DNA of 64,000 nucleotides from Isoetes taiwanensis (GCA_021234155.1 JAJEKV010000004.1:14476716-14540715), one strand, 5' to 3'. Positions 32,485 through 46,144 are shown, counted from the stretch's first letter. The notes: generated by a model from the sequence alone, not told the origin. A program made the numbers and translations.

Positions 32485-35400
32485 CTACTGCATAACAGAC
32501 TGATTTAGGCTGATATTTCTCTGCATAAAAATTTTAAGTCTAGAAGCAATGATCTTAGCACAAAGCTTATAGGTAATGTTGGTTAAAGAGATAGGCCTCC
32601 AGTCATGAAGATTGGTAGGATGATCAACTCTAGAGACCAAAGAGATGAAACCACTAGAGATAGATGGATGCAAATGCGCAGCCTTCAAGAAACCATGAAC
32701 AAGAGAAGTAAGATTATTTTTCAGGATATCCCAGAAATTAACATAGAATTCAGCAGGAAACCCATCTGGACTAGGAAATTTTCCATTACTGAAACTATTA
32801 AGAATTTTTTGAATTTCTTCCTGAGAAGGCAAAGAAGCTATAGAGCAGTCTATAGGAGGAAGAATAGTGTCAATGAGAGACTTAAAGGCATTTGCATTCT
32901 CAAGATCATTGAAGGGAATAGGTTTGCACTAAAAAAGGTCATTATATTTAAAATGAAAAGTATTAGCAATATACCTTTGACTAGTATGAATTAGGCCAGA
33001 CTCGTCCATATCCTTAGAAATAGAGTTTCTCAACAACCTGCCTTTTGCCACCCTAAAAAAAAAACTTTGTACTTCCATAATCCATTTCTATTGTATATTT
33101 GATTTTGCATCTAATAGCAGCACTCTTAGCTGCCATCTCTTCAATGTTTCTGATTTTCCTCTCTAAGATATCTTCCCCCATCTGCAAATTTGAGTTACAG
33201 GGATCATTTTGAAGCAGAGATCTAATTTCCTTCATATACCTAGACTGATGATCCTTAGCCATACGACTCTCCTCATGTTTAGATTTAGACCAATTCTTGA
33301 TCCAATTTTTGATTTTCTTTATCTTTAAATAAAAGTCTTTCATAGATAAAGAATTATTGTCCATGCCATTATTTTCCTCTGGATCCTTATAGAAACTCCT
33401 AAACTGAGAACATAACTTTTCATTGGTAAGAAGAGAAGCATTAAATTTGTGAGGAATATTTCCCATTCTTTGAATTTGAGTGATCTGAGAGGTATGAAGA
33501 AATTGAGGTTGATGATCAGATATTGAAGTACCCTCATAACTAGTAACAAAACTGTTATCCCACATAGAAGAAGAAGGATTGAAGACATAGAATTTATAAA
33601 GAGTACAATAAACCCTTGCATTATCCTTCTGCATATTAGACCAAGTGAAGGTTGAAGTAGAAAAGCAAACATGAATAAGATTATTATCAGAAATAAGGGC
33701 ATCCCAATTACTTTTTTCAGCTCTTGGCATATTGATCTTATTCCTTAATTTGAGATCCCAAGAAGGAGTATTGTTGAAATCTCCAGCCATAATCCAATTA
33801 TCAATACTTTGGGAGGAAAGCCAGTTGTTTATCTCATTCCAAATAGGTTCCCTATCTTTAGGGCTGGTAGAGATATAGATATTGATAATTCCAAAGGAAG
33901 AATTAGACACAGATAGAGTAACAGATTGCCACATTTTGGAAGGACTATTATAAAATGATGATGGTTAATATCTTTCTTCCAAATAATTGCTAAACCTCCA
34001 CTAGCCCCACAAGACCCAATCCAAATAGAGGAAGATCCAAGATAAGTCTAGTCTCCTAAATTACCACACTCAAAGGTAGGAAACTTCAACTCTTGAAGAA
34101 GGACGACATCAGCATTATAGAGCTTAATCTGAGCTATAGCTCGTCTCTTTTATAGAGGACCCTTAATTCCCCTTACATTCCAAGTGAAACCCGGACCGCT
34201 CTAATGCTAACTCCTTGATAAAAACCTTATCCAAAAATTCAGAAAATTGGCCTATATGCTGGTGATGACTTAGGAAGGTAGCTGGCCAAAAATCAGAATT
34301 TAATTTTGTGCTATGCATTAATTACGAATTTATGAATGCCTTGCTACTGCAAAAGCGGCCCTCGACTTCTAATTGCTACATCGGGAGGAGGGAAAATCCA
34401 AACTCCATTTCGTCAGTTCCCCTTGCTTCGCATTCCCAAGTGTAGCTTCTCGGCCATGTCTCAAGTGCAAAAGACTAAAACTCGGCCCTGAAAACGCGAA
34501 CCCTTCAAGAACCTGGCAACTTATAGGAGGCTCTATCCTTGTCAGATTCGACCAGGACCTTGCGCCGCGTCTTGAAATGGCCATATCACTTACCTTAATC
34601 TCTGGAGTCTCAGCAAGAAAGCCAATGTCATGTACTTGAGTCGAGATAATTTCCAATTCAGATTCACAATCTTGCTGCCTTTGCAAAATCTGGTTGACCT
34701 TACTATGAGAGTAAGAAACACCTTCTTGCAGAGAGGCCATTTGATCTACAACCTTATCTGAAACCTTGGGAGAATTTATGGAGCATTTCATCACAGGAGA
34801 ATCCAAGTCAATCAAAGAAGGCAAAGAGACAGAGGTCAAATTAGGAGGAATATCTGACTGGGTTGTTTGTATAGGAGGGATTATGAGAGAAAATAAATCA
34901 CACGGTGTGCTCATATCTAAACTAGCATCCTGCTCACCATTAGGTTAGACAATACATGATATGAGTTATAGCATTGCACACGTTGCTGAATCTCTATTGC
35001 TTCATGCTCCTTAGCAAGTTCACAATCTATTTCAGCACTACAAAACTCCTCAGGATTTTTAGGAGCTGCAATCTTATGGTTTTGCTGAGAATCTTTAGCT
35101 GAAGGCGAATCTGAGTTTGAGATCTTCTAAATAGAAGATTTCTTCATGTTCGTGGCTTGAAACTTAGTAATCAAAGGTTGCTTTGCTTTGTCTTGAATTT
35201 TTACATTTAATGACCCACTCTTACTATTATTCTTGATAGATTAGTCCAACGAAGTGTAAGAGCATTGACTTTTATCCTTTTGTTTAGCCTCCTTGATTAT
35301 CTTATTCAAGGTTAAACTTAAATTTTCTATAGCAGAAGTTGATTTATCTGGATCTTTACCTTTTCAATTGTAATAGCGCCTTTATTTCTCAAAGAGTGAT

Positions 35401-36674
35401 AACTGCCCTGATCATCCATCAGTCCCTTATCCATTTTTTGTTCTCTAGCTACCATCTGCTTTTGAATTCTCTTAAAGCTTCCATTAACTCTTGTCCATTT
35501 AAATTTCTCCCTTTCTGGCAGTTTAAAGAATTGATCCTCACTTCTAACATTAATATCCCCACTAGTACTCAGATGATTTTCCCTTAACGTGCATCTGCTC
35601 TGATTGCTTTTTTGAGAGGAACTGCTCACCAAGAGCTCTGTCTAGTATCAAACTTTCAAAAGAAGTTTTTTCCTCTAAATGAACAACTGCATCATCCATA
35701 TTGCAATTTGATCTACATTCAGAATACCAGAAATGTCTATGAAGACATTTTTTACATTGAGAAGGCAATCCAGACCATCTGAGGGTTAAAGAAGATTCTG
35801 AACCAAAGGCATCTTTGAAAGGAATAGATAGAGGGATATCTTTAGACAGATCCAATTGCATAAAAGATCTAGGAGGCCTTGAAGGAGAGTATTCAGTAGA
35901 AATATATGTGTCAATAGAGTTGAATAGGAGCGTGAATCATTCTTCATCCCAATATATAGGATTCAGCCCAAATAAGGATGTAGAGGCAATGGAAAGGTTG
36001 TTCATTTGCTTATTATCAAGTTTAGGATGCCACTTAAGAAAGGTGAGCTGGAAAGTCTCAAATATTAGAGGACCATAATTCAGAAAGAAATTGGCTGATC
36101 TCAGATTTCCACATTCAAACATGATATATGGAAAATTAAGCCAGTATACAGAATGGATAATAATTCCTTTGTGTAAATTAAGAACAATAGCCCAAAGTTT
36201 ATCCAATTGTAAGCCACATTTTTGAACCTTGACAATAACTGCAGACTGAGATAAAGCATCAATTTTGGAATGAACCATAGGAAGGTTTAAGGAAATACCA
36301 TTGTATATATTCAATTTACGCTAATGAAGATGAAGAGGCTTGGTCCGCTTGAGTCTCTCATCCAGAGCTGCGCCATAATGGATTTCTGGATGATCTCGGA
36401 AGACACCATAAGGAAATGGTCTCTGAGTAACTGGATTAATAGGATGCAACAAACCACGGTAGTCCGGATCAACAGAGAGATTGTCCCAACAGGGCTTTGT
36501 GAGAAATGGGACCCATAATATTCATTTCTTGGAGCAAATTGTCAAAATTGCCAAAAAGGACAGTATCCTCCTGATTTTCTTGAAAGGATTGAAATAGCAG
36601 TCGGAGGTCGGAAGCTTAGCAAAGGAGTGAAGAAATGACAAATTTTTAGGGTTTAAGAGGCTATTAGAATCCAT
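32485..36674 (-). mobile_element. L1-type LINE lacking its 3' half
   Basis: Read on the minus strand, ORF1 starts near 36674 (MDSNSLLNPKNLSFLHSF) and contains a DUF4283-like block (SAVIVKVQKCGLQLDKLW, VYWLNFPYIMFECGN) and a degenerate zinc knuckle (LRWSGLPSQCKKCLHRHFWY) near 35770-35720. The endonuclease follows at about 34200-33053, with GDFNNTPSWDLK and SDHQPQFL, the conserved APE Asn and Asp-His motifs. The RT start (FSNGKFPSPDGFPAEFY, HDWRPISLTNITYKLCA, NISLNQS) ends abruptly at 32485. Nothing of the RT palm, RNase H or 3' end is present. Because LINE insertions normally lose the 5' end, a later deletion or break is implied. Stops and frameshifts are common. It is related to but not the partner of the LINE at 24272. 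Confidence 0.88.
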
Positions 36675-37400
36675 AAGCAAAAAATATGGAGAAAACAACG
36701 ATCACACATGCAAAATTCAAAAAGATCCAACGAAATAGAAAAGGTGGAAAATGAAAAGCAGGGGAGAAGGAAACCATTGATTAGACTCTAATTTAATCAA
36801 CAGAGGTCAGAAAGCCATCTCAAATGTATCTGATTGTAATCAGTCAAACAAAAATTGTCAATCCAGAGACAACTAAGACGAATTCCCTTCAAATTGAGCC
36901 AAGTCTTATTGAGAGTATACTTCAACAAATATTTTGAATTCCGCCCATTTACAGTGAACTCAAAAAATACTAAAGGGAGCAATTCTACTTGATCCCACAA
37001 ATTCTTCCAACCAAGAATTTGTAATTTCAACTTCAAATTCCACCGTGCTAGGAACAAATAAAAAGATTATCTGGAAAAACTTGCTGAATGATTAATGAGT
37101 TCCAGAGTTCAGTAGTAGAACCCTTCAGAAAACCACAGGTAATTCTTGTTTTTCCCGTGAAAAAAATTGTGTCCATATGAAGTACCAATTCTAAAGAGAC
37201 AGGGAAATGCTGACCCTCTACAAGGGCAGCTGAATTAGTCCCAGAATTGGATCAACCAGAGGAGTTTAGAACACTCTCAAACTAAGAAGAGAGAAATTTG
37301 AATAGGACAAAAAATTCAAGAAAATAGGCGCTCAAGTTACGCGACCCCATCCATCCATGTTCATAAATGCAGCAGTGCTGAATATTGCACGTGACTTTAC
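36675..37400. other. Possible 5' leader of the minus-strand LINE
   Basis: An 86-codon minus-strand frame at 36797-37057 (LARWNLKLKLQILGWKNL..) may belong to the LINE leader or to another insertion. No other structure is recognised. Confidence 0.3.
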
Positions 37401-40400
37401 ACCATAGGATGTAAAGAGTATTAGGTTTGGTAGTAAATCATAATATACAAGAGCACATGGTGCAAGGGATTAATTTCCTAGATGTTGGTTAATTGCTTAT
37501 ATGACAGGATCATTTAAGAAGTCAAGTTCTTTAGCCATCATATTAATTGACAAGATCATTAGTGGATGATGTATATGAACTAACAAAGTAGTTGGCTAAA
37601 AGGATTGCCGGTTAGCACTAGAGAGGCTAGTGAAAGGGAACATGTTTTCACTATTTTAAGGGGTTCTTCTGGGAAGAGCACTTAAAATATTGCATGCAAG
37701 TTAAAAGCTGCAAGTTGATGATCCATGTCAAGCTAATAAGAGTTGTCTTAAGCATGGCTTAATATGATACATCTTATTACCCGGTATGTTCAAGCAGGGC
37801 TTGGGGTAAAATATATGGGTCACAATATATAAGTTGGGCTTGTATAAGTATTGTAGTAATACCCTAAATTAGAAAGTAAGATGTATATTATGCTTGGCAC
37901 TAATAATTGGGTCCTAGCTATGATTTTTCCCTGATATGGTTATTCATTTTCAAGAACTTTAAAAATCGCAGATAGCTAAAACCTAGTGATCTACAAGAAT
38001 CACGTTGTCCACTGAAAGTGATTTTCAAAGATTTGACTTCACTTTGACTAGAATTTTGTTTCTTGATTACCAATGTACTAATACGGAATATATCACATTT
38101 TAAACTATGGAATGGTTGTGGGCATCTTCTAGTTGCATTTTCTTATGTGGTTGCTACCTCCTTTGAAGCCCAAAGAATAGAGCCATCCTAGGGTTTAGAC
38201 CAAAGGGGGTCTTGTATTATTGAAATTCTGGGTTCTTTAGTAGACGTCATAGCTCTACGTAACCTTTTTATCCTGCTATTTGTAATGTGATGAATATTAT
38301 ACAGACTTGGGTATGGAAGTGCTTCAATTTAAAGTTGCAATTGACTTAGGTAAGTCATGTGATGCACAAGCAAACATAAGGGTTGTGCTATTGAGCAAAT
38401 TTGAGAATGACTGGAATTAGCTCTAAGTTAAAGCAAAAAAAGTAAGGCTATGCACAACAAGAACCTCTAATGAGAGTTCAGATATGGAGAACGTGGTGGT
38501 ATCATTTGGGAAGTGATGGATAACTAAGGTCCATGTAATTCCATAAGTTGTTCAGAGTCTTCAGGGCCAATTAGATGGAATTGCTTAACTTTTTGCATAA
38601 TATCAAACACATATATGGATGGACACCATATTGATCACTTATGATGCAATGGTCTTTAAGAGATCAATGATGCCTATTGAAAAGATCATTTTAAGGATGA
38701 CAAAGTCAAGTGACTTATGTAAAATGAGATAGTAGTTTTTGATGAGGAATCTACTGAGTACCTTAAAGTCATGATCTTTAGGAATCAATGTGGCATGTGT
38801 GGCATGAGCATAAGTACCTCATAAATTGAGCATGTAAGGGGCCTAGAATTCGTCTTTGCCAATGTGTTGGATTGGGGTTGCAAATCAAATTAGAATTTGA
38901 TGACGCATTACTTGGGGTGTTATGCTATGGAAGCCAGTTATAGTCAACTACTAAAGTTATTAGAATCTTTGACTCTATAAAAAAAAATGAGCGTGAACAT
39001 ATAATTAAGGGTTTTATTGCTCTATATTGTAAGGCAATGCCTTTGAGTTCTAGTGAGGTCTGACTAAGAACACCACCATACAATAATTAGGGAGGAGTCA
39101 AAACCTTTATAAGTAGGGCTTAGAGAGTGGTCAAAACTCCTAAGTATATCATCCAAGCTGAACATTATATGTGTTTTAAACTGGATGCATATAGTTTTAA
39201 AATTCACTTCCAAAAGCAAAAGATTGTTTGATTAGCTAACTTTCATTTTTTTTGGGGGTTGGGGGTTCTTTAGCCTTGTGAAAGAATAAGCAGGATAGAA
39301 TGCAATAGCATTATCAAATTTACCATATGGTGGCATGGGATATGTTTGATTAAGGTAAATTGCTTATTGTAAGCTTCCCTAAGGAAAAGGGTCACAAATT
39401 AAAAAAGATGAATGTGGGAACCCAAAATTGGTCATTTAAAGGGTTCACATAATACGGATATGTAGGTTGTTGGACTTAGGAAGAAAATCTTCCTAGAGGA
39501 ATGGCGTTAAGCTGACAGGGCCAGGCAATAGGCTGTCATGGAATAGCGAACAAAGCCCAAAAAGGGTAGAGTTTGAACCACCACTACTTGCTATCAAAGT
39601 AGTATAATGTATGTAAGGATTCTTGATAATGCTTGGAACAAGAAAATCAACTCTGGGAGTTGGGATAAAGAACCCAATTGGAATTCACGAATAGCCACAA
39701 TTGGTGTATTGACTGCTTAGGAAGCAAGGTCTCCAGAAATGCAGGAATATTCAATTCGCATTGGTTAGTGAATTCCCATGACTAGTATAAGGTACTTAGT
39801 TGCACTAAGTGTGAACTAATAGAGAAGCAAGACTTCCACTCTAGTCCAAACAGTTGGTAAACACGTCATAAAGAACCTAGGGCTCTTGACACAAGGATAG
39901 ATGCAAGATTCCAACTGAGTATTATAATACTAGTGACAAGGTAAGAACCTTAGGACCATTAGTCAAAGAGGCCCCGATATGCTGGGCTCAGGAAGGGTCA
40001 ATGAAAGACAGATTAGAACTGTGGAATAGATTAGGAGTGCACCCTATTCCACATAAGTCAACTCAAGAAAGCAATATTGTCAACGGATTGTGACAATACT
40101 CCTAGCCCTTAGCTCTGAGGTAACTCCTGGGGCGATTCTAGACACTCGCATTCGAAAGCTGTGAAATATGAGATGTTGTTGAGTACTTAACCTTGTGGCG
40201 AGGTCATTCACTCCCCGAGGCCACATGTAAGATTGAAGAGTACATGCAGCAAAATCCTCAGCTGACTCAACAAGTAGAATGTCTGCAAAGAATGAGATGA
40301 AACCATGGTCACGGAGTGACCCTGGGAACAGGTTTTCGAAGGGACTAGATGACGAAACCATGGTCACAGGATGGTCCAAGGAAAGGTTTTGAAATGGACT

Positions 40401-40990
40401 AGATAATGAAACCATGGCCACAAGTTGACCTAGGGAAAAGGTTTCGAAAGGGACTAAATGACGAAATCATGGTCACAAGGTGATCTAAGGAATGGGTTCC
40501 AAAACCGTATACTCCTATAATCCTTGGGGACCAAGGATTTGAAAGGGGGAGGCATGTTATGATTTTAATAAGAGGCTAAAATAAAAATCCTACCTAAGGT
40601 TATATTGGTCTTAAAATAAGGTGATGTGGCACCACCTGATTGGATGGGCCTTTTCGTTGATGTTTGAACGGCCTCCTTAGCTCAGAGATGGAAGTCGGAT
40701 GGGCTTAGCATTATGAATTAATTTGAGTCCTAGACTTTGCTAGTTAGCATTATTTTAGAATGTTTTCACAAAGAAAATGACTAAAATAAGTGGAATATAT
40801 TGAAAAGAAGTATAGTAATTTGGTTTCATATTTTCAGTTGGCCACACCATAGAAATTTTTGGGATGATGTTTGGGTTAGTTTAGCTAAATGCTAGAAAGT
40901 ATGAAGGGAAAAATGTGTACAGTTTAGCTAAACCACAGAAAGTTTTGGGATTCATATCGAGCAAGTTTAGCTAAAGTCATTCTGGCTAAT
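37400..40990 (+). mobile_element. Probable remnant of an LTR retrotransposon (gypsy-like), coding region decayed
   Basis: No open pol domains survive, but the right end has the layout of a Ty3/gypsy element: a 55-bp tandem array, then a purine run GAAAGGGGGAGG at 40541-40552, then CATGTTATGATTTTAATAAG, which looks like polypurine tract followed by the start of a 3' LTR (TG at 40555). The interior is 3 kb of sequence with stops in all frames and no other recognisable element, consistent with an old coding region. The left LTR was not found. Assignment rests on the polypurine tract context alone. Confidence 0.4.
40299..40515 (+). repeat. 55-bp tandem repeat, four copies
   Basis: GAAACCATGGTCACAGGATG plus a purine-rich remainder ending in GGACTAGATGAC repeats with starts at 40299, 40354, 40408 and 40463. 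It directly precedes the purine-rich tract at 40541. The 113-codon minus-strand frame over it (40080-40421) reflects the periodicity. Confidence 0.9.
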
Positions 40991-41334
40991 AAGAAATATG
41001 CGATTAGTAATTTATTCCCTGATGGGCTATGGTCGAAATGATCCCCATAGGATCTGAATCAACCCCAAGTAGTCCGAATTCTCATTTGTAGGTCTTGGTC
41101 TCCACGAAGAGCCAATCGATGGGAAATTTGGGGCCTTAATTAATAATGTATTCCATGCAGGAGCATGTTTAGTATGGCTGGAGGCTCTGGAATCTTCTGA
41201 ATCAATCTTCTGTGATTCACAGGAATCAAATCTGAGTCGAGGACTCTGTAGCATCGTGGTAGAATCAAGGATTCTGAAGGTAGAGACGGTAAATGCGATT
41301 TGTTGTGGTTCTGTTTAGCCAAGATCTGTTACAA

Positions 41335-42330
41335 TCACACATATTCAAGGTGTTGGTAGAGCCAGTACTTTTGTATAAAGTGGAAGTGTGGAGGCCATTG
41401 ATATCATTTGCCACTTGAAAGGACTTGGAATGGGTATAGAAGGCCTTCTGCGTGAGGACTTAGAGTCAAGTCCACGGTTCCATACCAAATTTACTTTGCA
41501 AAAGAGACCAACTTTTTCAAAGAGCTTCTCTGGAATGTCACATCATCTACTTTCAAATACTGATTAGCGTGGAAGACTCCCGTCTTTTGAACCTTGCCTA
41601 CACAATGGCCATGGATCCACAATGTCTTAAAGCCTGTTGGAAGAAGAAAGAAGCCACATGGTTATCTAGATGGAATGTACAGGTATAGAGATGCAGGTGC
41701 AGAACAACGAGGACTACAATTGCCTCAAACAATATCTGGATGCATGTTTTTTAAGTAAGCTTTGGAATAACAATGCTTTGGAGTTAGTAAAAACCTCCCA
41801 CTACAAAAGCTAGATTTTTTCTACGCTTGTAAGGGGCCTTGTAAGGGGCCGTAGGGATACTTGTTAAAATATTTGCCCACGAAAAATTGTAGAGCGATTG
41901 CATTACATATGAGCACATCACCTTAGACGTGCAGATGGGTCTGGGGAGAGTGAGAAAACAGAGTCTGCCAATGTTGTCAGTTGAGACTTATGAAGATGAG
42001 AGTCACATACTTCGGCATTATCCAACATTCTCACATATGCTGGCACGATATGAAGAGGTTGGTTGCTCCTAATAAACCGCTACATGTAATCATAAACATA
42101 ATGAGCACATTGTACACAGATGTCCAGGAGATAATGGGCATGAGGGCTCAATTGTGTCCTCGATCATTACATTGACAGAAAGAGCTGTAAAGCAGACTTA
42201 TTATTGTTACGGTTTTTCCCTGAAAAATCTTCTGGGCGGGGTTTTTTAAATCCTACACGGTAATAGCCTAACTGTTCTTTGTTGTTTGGGTCCCATAGGC
42301 CATCTCTTCATAGACAATAAAATTTAATCC
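41335..42330 (+). mobile_element. 5'-truncated LINE (family A), RT C-terminus and 3' tail
   Basis: The start reads VLVEPVLLYKVEVWRPLI-like sequence, homologous to LFRTLVEPVLLYGVEVWGPV in the copy at 62546-64000. Near 41990-42175 there is a histidine/cysteine block (HILRHYPTFSHMLARY) and the end PLHVIINIM, the family C-terminus. The family 3' tail follows at about 42215-42310: GGGGTTTTTTAAATCCT, then TTTGGGTCCCATAGGCC and AGACAATAAAA. Several stops. One of at least five copies of this family in the window. Confidence 0.7.
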
Positions 42331-43440
42331 AATTCTCTTTTATGGTTAAGAGTCCCTAAGCTCTAGAAGGCATCTAAGGCTACAATGATGAAGTATTGCA
42401 AATCTAGAGAATAGATGTGATGTATTAAAGCCATAGTTGGTTATGGCAAATTCTTGTGCCTCTTTCATTAAAATTCCTACATTTTTCTAACACATTTACT
42501 TAATGGACTCGACTCTCTGCTAAAGAAACAGAACATAGTATACTTTTGGTATAGAAACAATCACTTTAATTGTGGTAGTAGCATCATTGTTGGACAAAAA
42601 GAATTTCAAAGTTTGGATGATATGTCTGCCTTTGTGGCTCACATTTTCAACACAATAGCATGTTGTGATCTTTGGAAATGAAATGTTCTTACATCACTGG
42701 AATACTATTCATTATGTTGGAGGAGCAAAGGTATTTCACATTGAGAGGGAAACATAGTCGAACCTACAGAATTTGTGAGATTCCATTATCAACCAAAATC
42801 TCCATTTCATTGCCATTTGTTGAAGAAACTGATTAGAAACCATGACAGAGAGTAGCAGATTTATTGTAACAAATGCTGCAAAGACATGTGGATTGGTTGG
42901 TTGCCAATTTTATAACTTGGCCCTTTCTCTGTAATTTTTTACATATCTAGCTCCTAAGGACATTTAGATGTTCAAATGAGATACACATGCATAGACTATA
43001 GCAACTGCCATAAAGATTTAATGGAGTTCAATGCATGTGTATCTTTAGTAACTATGTAATGGTTGTTCTAACACTATTCCCTTCACATGTTTTGTAGGTG
43101 CATTGCAGAGGAGTTGTATTTATATAAGTGTCATAAACCAAACACTAAGCTAAAGAGCAATTGCAGGGGTAGATCAAATCTCGATGTCAATGTGTTCATA
43201 TTTCACTTATGGGGATTATTTTTGTCTATATCTTTCCCATATGCACTGCGGATTTTTATCCATGTCCATAAGTCGTTTAAATTTGTAGCCTTAATAGTTG
43301 CTAACCACATTTGTGGAGATCAGCTGCGATTTGACAGATCCTCATTTACAAATGAACTACATGCAGTTGGAAAGTCCATCTACAGTTGGAGAGTTCATTT
43401 CTCTGAAGAGTTCCATGGAAGCAAAAAATAAGATGCCAAC
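42331..43440. other. No gene recognised
   Basis: Frames of up to about 114 codons exist (for example 43087-43431) but carry no motif I recognise and have no support from neighbours. Confidence 0.4.
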
Positions 43441-43568
43441 ATCAAGCATTGTCATAACACAATTTTGATTGGACATACTTGACTGCCCTTGCTAATTCAA
43501 CCGATGAGATTAGATATTTCTGAATATGAGGTGGCACATATATTCGTGCAGTTGTTGGTGCCTCGAAC

Positions 43569-44003
43569 TTGGAGCCAAGCTTGATGGATGAAGCAGGGGG
43601 TCTGACCTCTGCTATTCTCCAAAGCTTGTTTCCCAATATGATTCTTCCACTCCAATCAACTATGATCATTAGAATTTGGATTTCTTCAGATTTTAGGGAC
43701 AGTGCTAGTATAGATTTTTTTAGATTTAGGAAAAACAGTGACAGGGATATCTTAGAAGTTCTTTCCTTCTTTACAAAAGGAGAGGCCTCAAGTAGAAAGG
43801 CCATGGTGGAACCCAAAGATCATGATCTGGTAAATCAAGAACATAAGGATTGGAAGTTGATCTTCAAGTTGGAGGAGAAGGGTAATCTTGCATGGCAGAA
43901 AATGCAAAATTTAACAGTCGCCTTCGGTATTATCAGAGATCAACATAAAGATGCTACTAAATGCATGGGTGTCAAGCAAGAAAGCCAGATCCTTGCTTGT
44001 TAA
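43569..44003 (+). pseudogene. Coding-like block left of an inserted LINE, unknown family
   Basis: The frame over 43569-44003 ends with a charged helical stretch (DLVNQEHKDWKLIFKLEEKG, NLAWQKMQNLTVAFGIIRDQ). The minus strand of its first half is open too (43442-43816), so the true coding strand is uncertain there. A similar charged helical block resumes at 46145-46315 after the LINE, suggesting one gene split by the insertion. Function unknown. Confidence 0.3.
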
Positions 44004-44029
44004 CAAGAAATCTTATGGCTGGCGGAGCA

Positions 44030-45985
44030 ATATTTATTTATTTATTTAACTAGCTCGCTTAGGACCCTGAAGAGAGCCATGGAGCCTGCAAATCATTACA
44101 ATCATAACTTTAGTAGTAAGGAACGGTGTGCATCCACCGCCCTTAAGTATAGACCCAAATCGAAATATGATAATGAAAATAAGGATCTGAAATCTTGAAC
44201 TTTGATTGTGTACTTCTCTCTTATTTCTGAATATGCTGGGCAGTAAGCAAACACATGATCTTCATTTTCTATACATTGCATAGCGCAGGCCTTGCAAGTC
44301 CTTTCCTCAATAGGGATTTTGTGCCATCTGCCTGTCTCAATAGCTAATCTATGGGAACTGGTTCTGTAACGTGCAATCACTTGTTTCAATGGTCTCGGGA
44401 TGTCCGAATCCAAGTATCCCTGGCTGCCCTGTTCTAGAGTCTGATTAATATAGGTCTTGTAATGATGCATCCGGCTACCAGGGGAGGACCATAAATTTTC
44501 ATTGGCCACTGAACTAGCGAGTCGTGCATCGATTTGTTCTCCCAGGCCGGTTTGCTTCCACATCACGCCCCATCTACCCCAATTCATCGGATCCCGATAC
44601 CATCCTTGCTTTGCTCCGAATTCACCATTCTTTGCATGGGATAATCTGTCCGGTGCACCTTTTTTCAACCTCGTTTACAAAATTGATGGCTTGGAACAAA
44701 GCCTCCACTTCAATGAGAAACCTGTTTCAAAAAGCAAGATTGCATATGGGATCTGGTATCTAGTGCCAAGCTCATGTTGAATGAAGGTTTTCTGCACGTT
44801 TTCAATTTGATTCCAAAGCTTTTTGGAGATATTCGGCCCCCAAATAGGTGAACCATAAAGGGTGACTGTTTGCACCAATGTTTTGAACAGAATCTTCTTC
44901 AATCCCCAATTATGTAATGCTGCCTTGGAACACCTGTATAACATACCGTATAGTGCAGATTTGCCGCCCGTGACTCCATTTTTGATGCATTCCTTCCAGT
45001 TAGGAAAAATCTATCCCTAAATATCTGTAACATTCTATTGTCTGCAACTCGCTTCCACCATACATGAATTTTGGCCGATCCCTAGTTCCAAAGATCATAA
45101 CCTTTGATTTTGAAAGATTTACTTTCATTTGTTTAGCAGCACTAAATGCTTCTAGGCTATCCAGGTGGCATTGTAAGACTTTCTCCTTGTTTGCCATCAA
45201 AGCCACATCATCTGCATACATAAGAAGTTGAACTATGTATGAACCGAGTGGTGTACCTGCTAAGGATCTCATTCTGAGCCATTCCTCAAGTTCATCTATG
45301 AATAAGCCAAACAAAGTGGGGGAAAGCGGGCATCCTTGGCGTACACCGATGGTGTTTTTGACCAAATCATTCACATCCCAGCTCAGTTTAATGAGTACCT
45401 CTGAGTACAAAAGTGAGATTGGCCTCTTATCTCGATGGGAACTCCGATGCGTGCCATTCGCTCACCTAGCTCTCTCCTGGAGACTGTATCAAATGCTTTG
45501 GAGAAGTCAATAAATGCAACGTACAGAGCACGGTTAGGGGCCTTTGCCTTTTCGACAAGCACTCTGAGAGCAAGGGCATGATCTAAAGTGTTATGCTCTC
45601 TGCAAAATCCTGCTTGGAAACCCGACCGTTTTTTGTTTTCTTCTGCCCAAGAACTAAGTTTCTTTTTCAACAAACTTCCCAGTATCTTAGCAAATGTGCT
45701 CCCAATCAATATGGTTCTGTAATTTGCTGCCTCTGTCTTGTCGCCCAACTTGTGAATAGGATGCACTCTATTGAGTTTCCAGTTGGCAGGAAGGCCTTCG
45801 TTCACGCTGCCATTCAACAAACGTGTCAGTGCTGCCCATGTTTTTTGCCCGCTCCATTTCACCAGCTCTATGCAAATGCCATCCAAATCATGTGCTTTAC
45901 CATTTGCCATCTCTGAAACTGCTTCTTGTACTTCTGCCTCTGTAAACAGTGAACCGTGAATGGTCAGAATTTGCATGCTATCAGA
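44030..45985 (-). mobile_element. Non-LTR retrotransposon, RT and C-terminal zinc region, with (TAAA)n tail
   Basis: On the minus strand: RT fingers VSEMANGKAHDLDGICIELV, LNRVHPIHKLGDKTEAANYR, palm AFIDFSKAFDTVSR, GVRQGCPLSPTLFGLFIDEL, catalytic YADDVALMANKEK, then VNLSKSKVMIFG, FKTLVQTVTLYGSPIWG, and a C-terminal Cys/His block CKACAMQCIENEDHVFAYC. The YADD site and first Asp are intact. Frameshifts lie near 45400, 45000 and 44670, so no full protein is made. The 3' end is a (TAAA)n microsatellite at about 44033-44049. No endonuclease is visible upstream, so it is 5'-truncated. It is related to, but distinct from, family A. Confidence 0.92.
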
Positions 45986-46144
45986 GACTACATGACTACA
46001 CCTAGTGATAGGGACTTAGTTTGAAATATGGTCCAAAAAATTCAAGAACTCGGTCTATTACTGTATCAAATGATCCGGGTTAAATAAGGCCATTCCAAGG
46101 ACGATTGCTGCAGTCTGAACAACCAAGCTTTCAAGAAATCAATG

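Noticed and set aside
24272-36674. The two LINE halves as one twin-primed insertion
   Set aside because: In twin priming the inverted 5' part lies upstream of and next to the 3' part. Here it is 6 kb downstream with other sequence between, and the halves overlap by several hundred bases with divergence, so they are separate copies.
43442-43816. Minus-strand 124-codon frame opposite the block at 43569
   Set aside because: Could not decide the strand with certainty; no motif and no splice partner on the minus strand, so it is not listed as a gene.
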